Positions 12,532-25,257 are shown, numbered from the stretch's first letter. The stretch: DNA of 64,000 nucleotides from Clarkia xantiana subsp. parviflora (GCA_036873135.1 JAPTYO010000010.1:9524634-9588633); one strand, 5' to 3'. Numbers and translations are program-made. Notes: a model not told the origin generated them from the sequence alone.

Positions 12532-12879
12532 TGAAGTATAAGAGTATGTCGGTGCCTTCACCCACAAGCTCAAACTTGTTGGACAGTTGGTTAATGCGTA
12601 CGTCTTATTTTGTACATGGTATCAGAGCGCACATGTTTGAGTCATGCGACACCATTTTAAAGATAAATTAAACCTCCTATTAAAATTTGTGAATCCAATT
12701 ATATCTGACCCATCGATGTTCAAAGCCGAGGTGGCTGGGCTAATATCCATAGTTTAACCCAAAGTTGGTTAATACCGATTTGGCCGATATGATGTTGAAG
12801 TATAAGAGTGTGTTGGTACACCCACAAGTTCAAACTTGTGGGACAGTTGATTAAGACACACATCTTATTTTATTATACA
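12532..12879 (+). mobile_element. TRIM-like miniature LTR retrotransposon
   Basis: Two similar direct repeats of about 85 bp (12532-12616 and 12796-12879) both begin TGAAGTATAAGAGT and end in ACA. The first is followed at once by TGGTATCAGAGC (12617-12628), the usual primer-binding sequence complementary to initiator methionine tRNA. Only about 180 bp lie between the repeats, with no coding frame, which is the plan of a terminal-repeat retrotransposon in miniature. No clear polypurine tract or 5-bp target duplication was found, so the ends are approximate. Confidence 0.6.
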
Positions 12880-14460
12880 AGTTCATTTAGAATTGATAGT
12901 GGTCTTTAATGTTGTCTCTCTAATTATGGTTTATTTGTTTGTAAGTAAATATCATGAGGATGAGATTACATCATAAGATTGAGGACTGAAATGCAGAAAC
13001 ATATAAAGGTTGAGGTCCAAAGAAGTAGTTTCCCTTTCCCAAAACGATTTATTCCGTTTAACACTTTATGGCCGGGAAAAGACAAGGATATGCACATGAG
13101 AGGTCCATAATGAAACTTGAAAGTGCCCTTAGAAAGTGTGGCATATTGGATGGAGCAGACCATCAATGGACCATTGCATAGGGTCAAACTCACACTCATT
13201 TCAATTTCACTCACTTCTTCATATATCATTTCACAATTCAACTTAAAAGCAACTATAGATCTTTACAGGACCCAAATGTTTAAAATAAGAGATAACCCTA
13301 GCTCAAGGTTGTTTGCTTGCTATATATCATGAATGAATTCTTCAATTTTGGGGTCTAACTGAAGGCAATGAGCTTAGTAAGGGTTGAGTTGGACTTGCGA
13401 GGACAGTTGCTTCAATTTAGGGCATGACTGAGTGGTATCAGAGCCGATGCAGGACATTGATCAGACGTGCAGGGAAATGAACTACCAGTCGGAGATAATG
13501 ACGGGAAGTAAACTATTGCACCTAGAGTGTTGATCACCTACCGAGGGTAAAGATTCTGGATTGCGCCACGACAAGGGTGTTACACGCATTAATGGCCTAA
13601 TGGATAGATTGTATAACACCACGAAATTGTACTGCACGGAATAGAAAGAACTGATTTGAAGTCTTAATAATTAAGATGAAGCTCAATAAATTTATCATTT
13701 TAGGTCCATAAAAAAATAAAAAATTTAGTCAAGCTAAGTTGAACTTGTAAAGAGAATCGCCCGGCTCTCGTGTGACACATATATAATGCACGTACATATA
13801 TCGATTAGTTGAAAAAAAAAATGAGATAATGAAGAGGATGTATTATTGTGTGGAGAAGTTGTCTCTTTCGTAGCGATACTGCTGATATGATCTCAAAGTT
13901 CCGTGACGAATCAAAACTGCACTTATTAAAGCATTGCTAGCTAGGGCAAATGGCGTTGCTTCTTTTTTCTCCCAAGGAAGGATGCTAGAATCTTAGCACA
14001 TATATAAGGTCGGTATCGAGTAGCGATACAATGCAACTTGTATATGATTCCGTAGACGAAAAATAGAGACGACTATTAATTATTAGTTATATAATGTGCG
14101 TACCTTAAAATTTCATAAATCTAAATAGATCAATTTTCTTAAAATTATTTCTACATTTATGTTTGTTGGATCATATCACATGCAATATGCACCTTTTGAT
14201 GTGTCTTGGAGGCTAGAGAAGCAACGCAAGCATCTAGACCAACCCCATTAATTAACAGATCTCATAATTAGTTAGTATAGCTAGATAGCTAGATAGGATT
14301 CTCCTACCATGCCGAGCGGACACGTTCTCTAGATTAAGGATCAGTGATAAATCGAATATATAGCAAATATGTAAATAAATGTTAAAAAGTATACGAATTA
14401 AACCGCACATTCATATATCAGTTGGAGCTAACTAGCTACTCTGATATATAGTTTTTTTTT
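12880..14460. other. Intergenic DNA with a possible LTR-retrotransposon leader remnant
   Basis: A TGGTATCAGAGCC primer-binding-like motif lies at about 13434-13446. It is followed by GC-richer sequence and an inverted GGTGTTACAC/GTATAACACC pair near 13577-13621. No paired LTR and no coding domain could be established. The rest is AT-rich and shows no gene. Confidence 0.35.
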
Positions 14461-14520
14461 TCTTTCGCGGGGTGGTCCTAGGGGCCCTCATCAGGAGTGC
14501 AGCACTCGTAGCATGCTTGC

Positions 14521-14625
14521 TCCACACCTACACTAATCCCCACTTGCACCGGGTCAGTCCGTAAGGAGTAAAGTACTGGCCACGAACAATTTTCCATTCC
14601 CATGATCACTAGCGGGGATTGAATA
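14521..14625. repeat. Dispersed repeat R, copy 1
   Basis: The block CACCTACACTAATCCCCACT plus TGCACCGGGTCAGTCCGTAA recurs in diverged form near 28721-28850 and 53919-54015. It has no open frame. The nature of the family is unknown. Confidence 0.5.
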
Positions 14626-14710
14626 TATAGATGGTAAATCTATCTAAACACTAAACTTTATAGTAGAATCGTGAGGTGACTTAGTATCAATTACATGTAC
14701 TATTAAAAAG

Positions 14711-15473
14711 GGGTTAATAACGAAATTTTAATTGAATTTTAACTCATTACAAAGTCATTCCTGAAGTTTAATTTGTTTAAATTAATTATTTGGATTTTCA
14801 ATTTCTGAGCAAATCAGTATATCTGTTATAATTTGACATAAGCGAAACAAGTGCTGGCCCCATGATTTTTTTTTAAGATATCCAATATAGATTCGCCAAG
14901 AAATTGAAATGATTGCAGCAAAATACACTTAATTTAATGCTCAACTGAAATGCACTGTTGGAATTAAATTAAATTGAGCGTCTAAAATTGAGTTTTTTTA
15001 TACCATGTTTGTGAAGCACCATGCTTTTTTTTTTTTTACTATTAGGGTGATCTTAATTGTAACATAGATAAAACTTTAAAAGTATGATTTTTTTTAAGTA
15101 CACCTAATATTTGTATTATACTATTAATTATATCAATTTCGCTGTGGGGTTCACATTTAGAATAATAGAAAAATATAAAAAAAAAAAAAAAGAATAAAAA
15201 ACATGATGCTTGTGAAGTATAGTAGAAAGACCCGTGTGATTGAAGGTATTCAAATGTTCCAACTTCTATCCGAAAGACACCACATTGTTAAAACATGTTC
15301 ATTTTCTGTCTAAAATGACAAAAAAATGTAACAAATGGTAGAAATTTGCTCAGAAATTAGAAATTCAAATCACTAATTTGAAAAAAAATAATAATTAAAG
15401 TTTGAAGAGATATTTTGTAATTAAGTTAAAATTATATTGATCAAATATATCAATTTAGTTATTAACCCTTAAT
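14711..15473. mobile_element. Long terminal-inverted-repeat element with nested family S copy
   Basis: The left end GGGGTTAATAACGAAATTTT pairs with the right end ...TTTAGTTATTAACCC. Imperfect inverted similarity continues for about 100 bp, including CAATTTCTGAGCAAAT against ATTTGCTCAGAAATT. A near-perfect TATTAAA(A)AG direct repeat flanks it (14701-14710 and 15474-15482). The interior holds family S copy B. No transposase is visible. Confidence 0.6.
14993..15229. mobile_element. Family S small inverted-repeat element, copy B
   Basis: About 237 bp. The left end TACCATGTTTGTGAAGCACC and the right end GATGCTTGTGAAGTATAGTA are inverted relative to each other. The body is collinear with copies A and C. 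Confidence 0.65.
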
Positions 15474-16519
15474 TATTAAAAGTTGGGGAGGAAAATCCTA
15501 ATTTACGAGTTTATATAACACTTCATTCAGCCAAGATCACCCATCTTAAGTGATCTTCCATTAAAAATATTCGAAACCAACATTTAGGTGTAAATTACAT
15601 CACCATTTATGAAAAGTCATGCTACGTACCAGATCTTCCACCTTTTTACCAATATATATGAAGAAGATGGTTTCATTGTTGAGCTGCATGCATCAAAGTG
15701 TATACATAGAAATATGCCACGTGGGCATACTAAAACCATTGAATTCGTGTGGCAGAAAATACGAGCACGGAAAGTTATACCTTCCTTAATCATCTGCAAA
15801 TTGTTGTGCAGAGACAACACAGAAAGAAGAAGAAGAAGTTGCTGTCAAAACTTAACTCTAATTATACTGTACTGCTGGCTTTGTCTTAAAATTGTATATA
15901 CACGACACGACAACTAAACACAACATCTTTCCTTTTTGTTTACTTTTTTTTTTTTTTACCAAAAAGAACCAAAACAACATCTGACATTATTGCATATTAG
16001 GCATGCACTTGTTTATGTAATGAAGTGGGTTCTTGAGCTTTTCAAGGTATATATACCTATATGATCATATATATGTATGATGACTATGACATGTGTATTA
16101 ATGTATATATGTATATGTATGTATCCTGGCACGAGGCCACAGTGTGCCGAGAGGGGGCCATTGCCCCCTCTGACTTTTATAAAAAAAAAAAAAAAAACTA
16201 CACTAAATATTTAATAGAGATAAAAAGAGTAATTGCCAAAAGAAAATTAGAAAAAAGTGTAATTTTGCCCCCTCTAATTTATAAATAATATATATTGTTA
16301 ATTTAGATTTGTCCAACACTTCAATTAATTTGAATTAATTAGGATATGGTCATTTTGTGTATTAAAATCTACTAATACTAATGCTATATATTTGTTATTA
16401 TTAATATATATTTATTAATTTAAAACTAAATAATTAAATAGGCTTATATAATTGTGAGGGGAAATTTAAAACGGGCTAAATTGTTAATAAATGTTGAAAT
16501 TTTTTTATTATAAATTTTA
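15474..16519. other. Intergenic DNA, no gene seen
   Basis: The short frame at 15609-15917 has no recognisable domain. A palindromic GAGGGGGCCATTGCCCCCTC lies at about 16150-16169, and similar GCCCCCTCT motifs recur near 16267 and GCCCTCTCT near 18190. This may mark a decayed transposon into which the element at 16520 inserted; I could not define its ends. Confidence 0.35.
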
Positions 16520-17733
16520 GGGTTAAAGGTACTTTTGGTGCCACATGTTTGACTTGTGTAGGTTTTTGGTGCCATATGTTTCGTTTTGTAGGTTTTTGGT
16601 GCCATATGTTTGAGAGGTTGTATGTTTTTGGTATTTCCGTTAGTCAACAGTTAGTTTGACCGTTAAATACTTTTATTTTGTTCAATTTAGTCCTCAAATT
16701 TATATTTCTAAAATTTAATATTTACAATTTAGTCCCTATTGTTTGCTCAAGTCACCGTCCAAGGCCGCCGGCCACCACCCACCACCTCCAAGGCTGCCGG
16801 CCGCCACGAAACGGGCCGGCCACCACCCCACGGCACCGGCCACCACCGCTTGGGGCCGAAAACCACCCCAATTGGTGGTGGCCGGCCCCAATTGAGGTGG
16901 CCACCACCAATTGGAGCCGGCCACCACCAATTGGTGGTGGCTACGGCCCCAATCGGGGCCGGCCACCACCAGTGGTGGTGGCTACAGCCCCAATCGGGGC
17001 CGGCCACCACCAGTGGTGGTGGCTACAGCCCCAATCGGGGCCGGCCACCACCAATTGGTGGTGGGTACAGCCCCAATCGGGGCCGGCCACCACCAATTGG
17101 GGCCGCCGGTCCCGATTGGGGCCACAGAGGGCTCCAATCGGGGCCGGCGGCCCCAACTGGTGGTGGCCGGCCCCGATTGGGGCTGTACCCACCACCAATT
17201 GGTGGTGGCCGGCCCCGATTGGGGCTGTAGCCACCACCACTGGTGGTGGCCGGCCCCGATTGGGGCCGTAGCCACCACCACTGGTGGTGGCCGGCCCCGA
17301 TTGGAGCTGTAACCACCACCAATTGGTGGTGGCCGGCCCCAATTGAGGTGGCCACCACCAATTGGGGCCGGCCACCACCATTTGGGGTGGTTTTCGGCCC
17401 CAAGCGGTGGTGGCCGGTGCCGTGGGGTGATGGCCGGCCCGTTTCGTGGCGGTCGGCGGCCTTGGAGGTGGTGGGTGGTGGTCGGCGGCCTTGGACGGTG
17501 ACTTGAGCAAACAATAAGGACTAAATTGTAAATATTAAATTTTAGAAATATAAATTTGAGGACTTAATTGAACAAAATAAAAGTATTTAACGGTCAAACT
17601 AACTGTTGACTAACGGAAATACCAAAAACATACAACCTCTCAAACATATGGCACCAAAAACCTACAAAATGAAACATATGGCACCAAAAACCTACACAGG
17701 TCAAACATGTGGCACCAAAAGTACCTTTAACCC
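16520..17733. mobile_element. Fully palindromic inverted-repeat element 3 with 9-bp TSD (Mutator-like)
   Basis: The ends are GGGTTAAAGGTACTTTTGGT and its inverted copy, flanked by a perfect 9-bp repeat TAAATTTTA (16511-16519 and 17734-17742). The two 607-bp halves are near reverse complements about a centre at 17126-17127. The interior is very GC-rich and made of tandem units of CCACCACCAATTGGTGGTGG and GGCCCCAATCGGGGCCGGCC type. Long frames on both strands, rich in Pro, Trp and Gly, arise from this repeat and mirror each other, so they are not genes. The outer 200 bp match element 2, with TTCAATTTAGTCC motifs. Confidence 0.92.
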
Positions 17734-17742
17734 TAAATTTTA

Positions 17743-19407
17743 ATTATTTTTTCTTAGGACTGATTGATACTAGACTATTATAATTAGTCAGTTTAGTTTT
17801 CTTTTTCTAAATAATTGTTAATCATAGTTCAATTATTCTTTACGTTTCAATTTTTTTCTACTTTTAAAAATTTAAACTTTGTTGTGATTTTAAACTTTGT
17901 TGTGATTATATGGATCTTGGCCAAAAAAAAAAAATAATAAAAAAAAATAAATAAGCGATTTCACTTGAAACTAATGTGGATCGCTCGAAATAACAACATA
18001 AAGAACTCAATATAAATTATCTTTCATCGGTGCATGGCTTAGAATAAAAAAATTGTGAATTTTCATCCAAATGATCTTGATAAAGTCCGAAAAAAGCGAC
18101 TAAAAGTCAGTTAAAAAATATGTTGATTATTATAATAGTATATAGTGTATGATTTTTTGTATTATTTATTTTATAGTTAATATAAATTTTGCCCTCTCTA
18201 ACTATTTTTTTTGGATTCGTGCTATAAATTCAATTTGCAGTTTGGATTAGATATTTTTCTTGAAAGGAACGAACAATAAGAAGCCAAAATGTGGATGACG
18301 TTGACGATGATTGAATTTGATTTGCATTTGATTTCTCTTTTTTGTTTTAGCTAGAGAGGCCTCTGCGTGAAAGTTAGGTTTTGTGGATTGGACAGTCATG
18401 AGCAGGGTTTGTCTTTATCTTCCCACTTTGCTATTCTATTTATTTTGAAATGAATACATGTTTGATTTATTTCTTTTATTTGTAATAATAATAAAGATAA
18501 TATGGAAATCTGAGTCGATCGAATATATTAATTAGAAGTCACTATAAATAATTTTGTTAAATATGATGGATTATTTATGAGAAATATGAATATACAGTAA
18601 AATCGTTGTGAAAAATCAGATAAATAATCTTACCTTTCTTGTTTTTATCCAAATATTCCGTTGTGGTTATTGAAGTGCCTAGTTTGTGTCTATAATTTCT
18701 CTGTGTAATTGCATATCCGTATGATATAAATATATATATATTAAAAAAATGGATATCCGTGAGTATGTAATGAGTCCAGTTTAGTCTGGTCGTTAGAACG
18801 ACAAGTGTATGTTTTCTGTTCCGGGTACTCCTGTCTTTATATTTAGGTGAAGGAGCAGAGACTGCAAATTTACAGGGGTAATCTCTTCTCTTCTCTTATA
18901 ATAAATAATAAATGAATATAATAAATAAAGACGGCTGGCTGTGAAAAGGACGGACCGACGAAGGTTGTAGGCACGTCAAAACAAAACCATACTCTCTTAA
19001 CATTCGACTTCGATCGTCGTACCATTTTGATTTTGTCACCCTAACCTACAAATTAGCCAGGGGATAGCTAGATAGATGATATAGATAGGGGTGAATATGA
19101 ATGAAATCTATCATGCCCAAGACCGAGCTGAAAGGGCAATGACCATTTGAGTTATTAATTAATTTCAGTCCGTCACTATTTGGACCGTGAATTTTAAGAC
19201 TGAATTAATAAGTAAAATAAAAAAAATAAGGAAAAAGTATAAAACAATACAAAAACAGTGTTTTCTTAAATGATAATATGTACTTAATGTTTTAATTGTT
19301 CTATTAAGTATTAATGTGGTATATATTAATATGTAGAACGCAATTTTAGATTTTTATGGAAAAAACACAAATATTGAAAAACTAAAAAAAGAAAGACGAA
19401 AAATGTA
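17743..19407. other. AT-rich intergenic DNA, no gene seen
   Basis: It contains a GCCCTCTCTAACT motif at about 18191 that resembles the GCCCCCTCT motifs left of element 3. The remainder is AT-rich without a supportable frame. A GC-richer patch at 18935-19030 has no recognisable product. Confidence 0.5.
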
Positions 19408-19648
19408 TTTTTCTACCATGTTCCAAGAGCACCATGCTTTTGGTTTTTTTTATTAATAGAGTGGACTTAATTGTAACATATGTAAAACTTTAAAAGTATG
19501 AAAAAAATATGAATTTTTTTAAATCACACCTAATTTTTGCATCATACTATTAATAATATCAATTTCTCTATAGGGTTCACCTTTAGTGCAATAGAAAAAT
19601 AAAATAAAAAAGTACCAAAAGCATGTGCTCTTGGAGGATAATAGAAAG
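19408..19648. mobile_element. Family S small inverted-repeat element, copy C
   Basis: About 241 bp. The left TTCTACCATG...AGAGCACCATGCT faces the right GCATGTGCTCTTGG...ATAGAAAG, an inverted pair. The body is collinear with copies A and B. Confidence 0.65.
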
Positions 19649-19814
19649 ATCTAAAAAAAATCACGATGAAAAATAACTTTTGGATACATAAATTAATCCC
19701 TATTTTTTTTTTCTCGTGAGAGTCATAGAGGTTCTCATTAAAAGGATAAAACTGTAATATGATTGCTCAATTCTTAGGATATTCCGCACTCATATTGAAT
19801 CAACTAATAACAAA

Positions 19815-20296
19815 AGGAAAAATATGTAAAACATGCAACATGTTTGAAAAAGATGGTTTTATGGACCAATATTTTTTAAAATGTACAATAAGCTTGCAAA
19901 AGATGTTAAAAAGACAAAGCTTTCCAAAATCTTGATTACCCGTCCCAGTCATACCGTCCACTTGTTATCTATAGTCTCATGAAGTGGACACGTGTTTAGA
20001 AAAAAATGATAATAATTAAAACAAGAAATTAATTTATACATAGCAATGATTATTAATGGGTGGATGTAGATAATAATTATTATTATTTTTAAAAAACGTG
20101 ATCCGCGTGTGTCCACTTAATGAGACTAGTGACAAAAGTGGACGATGGCCATTTTATCATATTTTGTAAGCTTATTTTACATTTAAAAAAAAATGGTCCA
20201 TAAAACCATCTTTTTCAAACATGTTATACGTTTTAAAACATATTGGTCTATAAAACCATCTTTTTCAAACATGTTGCATGTTTTACATACTTTTCC
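19815..20296. mobile_element. Inverted-repeat (foldback) element, about 480 bp
   Basis: The left arm GGAAAAATATGTAAAACATG pairs with the right arm CATGTTTTACATACTTTTCC. The match continues through CAACATGTTTGAAAAAGATG and GGTTTTATGGACC, about 57 bp in all. The right arm block is itself duplicated (near 20197-20228 and 20245-20276). A second inner pair, GTCCACTT...AGTCTCATGAAGTGGAC, is also present. There is no coding frame and the TSD is unclear. Confidence 0.6.
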
Positions 20297-20343
20297 CAAT
20301 AAATAAAAAAATATAAAGAAACCCTATCTTAAGTCTTAAATTC

Positions 20344-21101
20344 AGTGTTATCAGAACCGGACCGGGCATCGAACCGGTAAGAGGTCAGGCGATTCGCCCG
20401 GTCGAACCCGGTTCGAACTCAGTCCGACGCATTAAGTTATTTATTTTTGACATTTTCTTCAACCCACCTCCCCACCTCTCACATGTCGTCACTCTCTCGT
20501 CTCTCCCCATGCCCCAAAGCCCTCTCTGCCTCCTCCCATCTCTCGTCACTCTCTCTCTCCCCGACCCCTCTCTCTTCCACAACCCCTTGCCGTAGCAATC
20601 CTTCCCCTCCCCTTCCCTTACCTGCTGTCTCCCGCCCACTCTTTGTCCCTACCAAGGTCTAATCGATGAACTGGTGGCCATTTGCTTCAGATCCGGTGGC
20701 CAATGGCCATGTAGCGGTGAGGTGGAGGGCGATTCTTGCGGCGAGAAGTCTGATGATCGATTAAACAAGGCTGAGTTGCCTCGTTATTTCGTTGACACCT
20801 CTGTTCTTTGAATTGAATCATGTAGTCTTCTGCATTGTAGGGTTTCTCTTCTACTGCATCTATTGAAGTCTTCTGTGATTTATTCAAGTTTTTCAGTTTT
20901 TTTTTTTCCTTTTCTTTGTAATCGACATCGAACCGTTGGATCGGAGGACCGCCCGGACCGCTCAGAATCGGGCGGTTCGCTAGAAAACCAGACGTCGAAC
21001 CGGGTTCGCTTACATCCTCCAGATTTGATTGAACCGGACCGTTGGAGGCACCAGTTCCGGTTCGAACCCGGTCGAACCGCCGGTCCGGTTATGATAACAC
21101 T
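20344..21101. mobile_element. Terminal-inverted-repeat element upstream of RRP4
   Basis: The left end AGTGTTATCAGAACCGGACC and the right end GGTCCGGTTATGATAACACT are inverted copies. Both sides continue with GGTTCGAACC/GGTCGAACCC motifs. The interior has a CT-rich stretch (20447-20650) and a GC-rich stretch that look like gene leader sequence, perhaps captured. The flanking TSD is only approximate (GTCTTAA on both sides). The superfamily is uncertain, with hAT-like the first guess. Confidence 0.6.
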
Positions 21102-21202
21102 TGTCTTAATCCATAAAAAAATTATATTTATTCAAAATTAAATAATTGCACTCCTATTATTACCGTATGTAAAATAAATCACCTTTTAAAAATATATTTA
21201 TA

Positions 21203-21520
21203 TAAAACGAGGCTATCATATTATGGGCCTTCTTCTGTAGATCAATTCTTCCAATATGGGCTTATTATTATTTTGCTATGATGGGATTTTTTTTTTTTTT
21301 TAAAATTATGCTATGGCTCTCGAGTCTTGCTACTGAGCTGATTAAACCAAATTAGGGTTATAAAATGAGGCTATCATATTATGGGCCCTCTTCTCTAGAT
21401 CAATTCTTCCAATATGGGCTTATTATTATTTTGCTATGATGGTTTTTTTTTTTGTTTTTTTAAAAATTATGCTATGGCTCTCGAGTCTTGCTACTGAGCT
21501 GATTAAACCAAATTAGGGTT
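21203..21520. repeat. Tandem duplication (about 158 bp twice) in the RRP4 promoter
   Basis: Units 21203-21360 and 21361-21520 are nearly identical, from TAAAA(C/T)GAGGCTATCATATT to GATTAAACCAAATTAGGGTT. They differ mainly in T-run length and a few bases. Each carries two TGGGC(C/T) motifs. Confidence 0.9.
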
Positions 21521-21530
21521 TAGGGTTTTT
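21224..21530 (+). promoter_or_regulatory. Site II motifs (four) plus telo-box upstream of RRP4
   Basis: TGGGC(C/T) occurs at 21224-21229, 21257-21262, 21382-21387 and 21415-21420. A telo-box-like TTAGGGTTTAGGGTTTTT lies at about 21513-21530. In plants, TGGGCY site II elements together with telo-boxes are typical of promoters of ribosome-biogenesis and proliferation genes, which fits an exosome subunit. Confidence 0.65.
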
Positions 21531-21546
21531 CTTACTGTATCTCTCC

Positions 21547-21567
21547 ATGGGAACTGAGCTTGGCTAA
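21547..21567 (+). other. Short uORF in the RRP4 leader
   Basis: An ATG at 21547 opens a six-codon frame (MGTELG) ending in TAA 23 bp before the RRP4 start. It is transcribed only if the transcription start lies upstream of 21547. Confidence 0.4.
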
Positions 21568-21590
21568 GCTTCTGAAGACAAGGAAGAGCG

Positions 21591-23534
21591 ATGAGAGGTT
21601 TACAGCTTCCGTTGACGCAAACTCAGAAAATACGCCTCCAGAGAGCGATCGACAAGCTTGAGTCTCTCTCTTCAAACATCAACTCTAACGCCTCCGTCAC
21701 CGTCGCCGACTCCATTCCCGTCAACTACGATGACGGCTTCCTCAAGTACGTAATTCCAAATCTTCTGACTTTTCCTCTAAATTTTGCGGACAATTAGCGA
21801 CGATTCATTTTTGACGGATTCTGGAATGATCTTGTGCTTGATTGAAGGGGGCACGGAACCGCTGAGCGTGATGGCGAAGTTCTGGCGACGGTCTGTGGAG
21901 TGGTTGAGCGGGTGAACAAGCTTGTCTATGTTCGAACTCTTCGAGCAAGGTACCAACTGCTCTTGTTCACCACAATTAATTTATCATTATGAGAAGTAAA
22001 GAAAGATCAATTTTTTGTTTCCTTTATTATTTTTGTTTTAGCTTTTAATTTGAGAATGTGATTGTCACAGATACAAGCCAGAAGTTGGAGACATTGTCGT
22101 CGGACGTGTTATTGAGGTAAAAATCTATAAACATTTGATTTCCCCTCCCTCAAATAGTCAAATTCCACAGCTTCTTCTGGCATAATGTATATATATATAT
22201 ATAAGACTTACCTACCTATATTGAATTGAATGAATTTTAGGATATGTTAGTGCATAGCTCCCGCAGTGTAAAATTGGATGTTTGCATGAAATTTTACAAT
22301 TTATTCTAGAACATGTTTGATTTTATGATTTACAGTCAAGTTCGGTTTTGTTTCTTCAGGTTACTCCGAAGAGCTGGAGAGTGGACATACATTATAGCCA
22401 AGATGCTGTATTAATGCTTTCTTCAATGAACTTGCCTGATGGGATTCAGGTATATAATTTTCTTCTTTGTTTTCTCTGGATGAAAGTTGTTGCTTCAGAA
22501 TGCTATGAACGAATACTAGGCATGGCATAATAAGTCAGTAACCACGTTCTCATGCTAGGATTTTGGTTGGTATATATATATAGATTTGAAAAATGTGAAT
22601 AAATTCGAGAAAGTTATATTGAAGAGTAGATGCTTAACAGTTCAAGTGAATTAAACTATATTATCTTTACACTTTTTTGTTTCACGTATGCTTATGTGTA
22701 CGAGCTTTAAGTCGTATTTTTCTTTATCTATAGAGGCGACGAACTGCAGTGGATGAACTGAATATGCGCAGCATTTTCCAAGAGAATGACGTTGTCTGTG
22801 TAAGTCCCTACTGCTAAGTTACTCTTAACATTTTCTAATCTAAATTACCATGCATATGAATTGCAATCATGCAAATACAAATTGTAAAATGTGATTATAT
22901 TTAAGTGACACTGTTCGTTCTAATCATAGGCGGAAGTTCGTGGCTTTCTGAAAGACGGACTGGATCTTCAAGCAAGAAGTCAGAAATATGGAAAGGTTTG
23001 TTTTTGTTCATTCTCTTTTCTTGATTTTATCCTGGTCACAATATTAACCAATGGATTGTCTTTTATTTTTAATTTTTCTTCTTGGTGCAGTTGGAAACGG
23101 GACAGTTACTTTCGGTTCCTGCGTACTTGATAAAGCGAAGGAAGCATCATTTCCACCATCTAGAGGAGTACGGAGTTGATCTGATTCTCGGGTCTAACGG
23201 ATTTGTCTGGGTTGGTGAACACGCAGTGCCCAAGGACGAAATGGTTATTGATGACCAACCCGATAAACCCAAAGTTGCCGAATCCACCAAAGACGAGGGC
23301 CAAGAAGGAACAAACACTCCTTTGGAGATGAGGCAGAACATATGCAGAGCTGCAAATGCGGTTAGGGTTTTGTCCACTTTAGGGTTCAGTATCACGAAAG
23401 AAGTAATCATGGATACCGTGAATCTGAGCGTATCGCTAAATACTGAAGTGCACGAGATGCTCGGGTCAGAATTTTATGTCGTGGTTGCAGAGAAAGAGGC
23501 TGAAAGGAGAAGCTCAACAAAGAAGAAAGGCTAA
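21591..23534 (+). CDS. RRP4: Exosome complex cap subunit RRP4
   Basis: RRP4 is one of the RNA-binding cap proteins of the nuclear and cytoplasmic RNA exosome and feeds substrates to the 3'-5' exonuclease core. Seven exons: 21591-21745, 21848-21949, 22071-22116, 22360-22449, 22734-22799, 22930-22995 and 23091-23534. They total 969 bp, or 322 aa, the usual plant length. The N-terminal region ends in GHGT; an S1 domain begins at about residue 85 (KPEVGDIVVGRVIEVTPKSW) and runs to about 160. A KH-type region follows, with NICRAANAVRVLS near the C terminus and a basic tail. Exon 1 must end at CTCAA with donor GTACGT to keep the frame. The stop lies only 123 bp from the stop of the convergent ABP1 gene. 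Confidence 0.95.
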
Positions 23535-23657
23535 TCTCTGTTAATGTTCTGTGAAATCTTTGAATTATCATCAGTGTAATTGTTAACTCTCACGAACCAT
23601 AACATTGTCTGCTAGATTACAAGGAAATTAACATTTTTGGCTCGTAATCACACTACA

Positions 23658-25257
<1,600 letters not shown>

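Noticed and set aside
16678..17514. Several long open frames on both strands rich in Pro, Trp and Gly
   Set aside because: They arise from GC-rich palindromic repeats inside element 3; plus and minus frames mirror each other, with the same MFAQVTVQG start.
20447..20662. Ser/Pro-rich 71-codon frame
   Set aside because: CT-rich low-complexity sequence within an inverted-repeat element; no domain.
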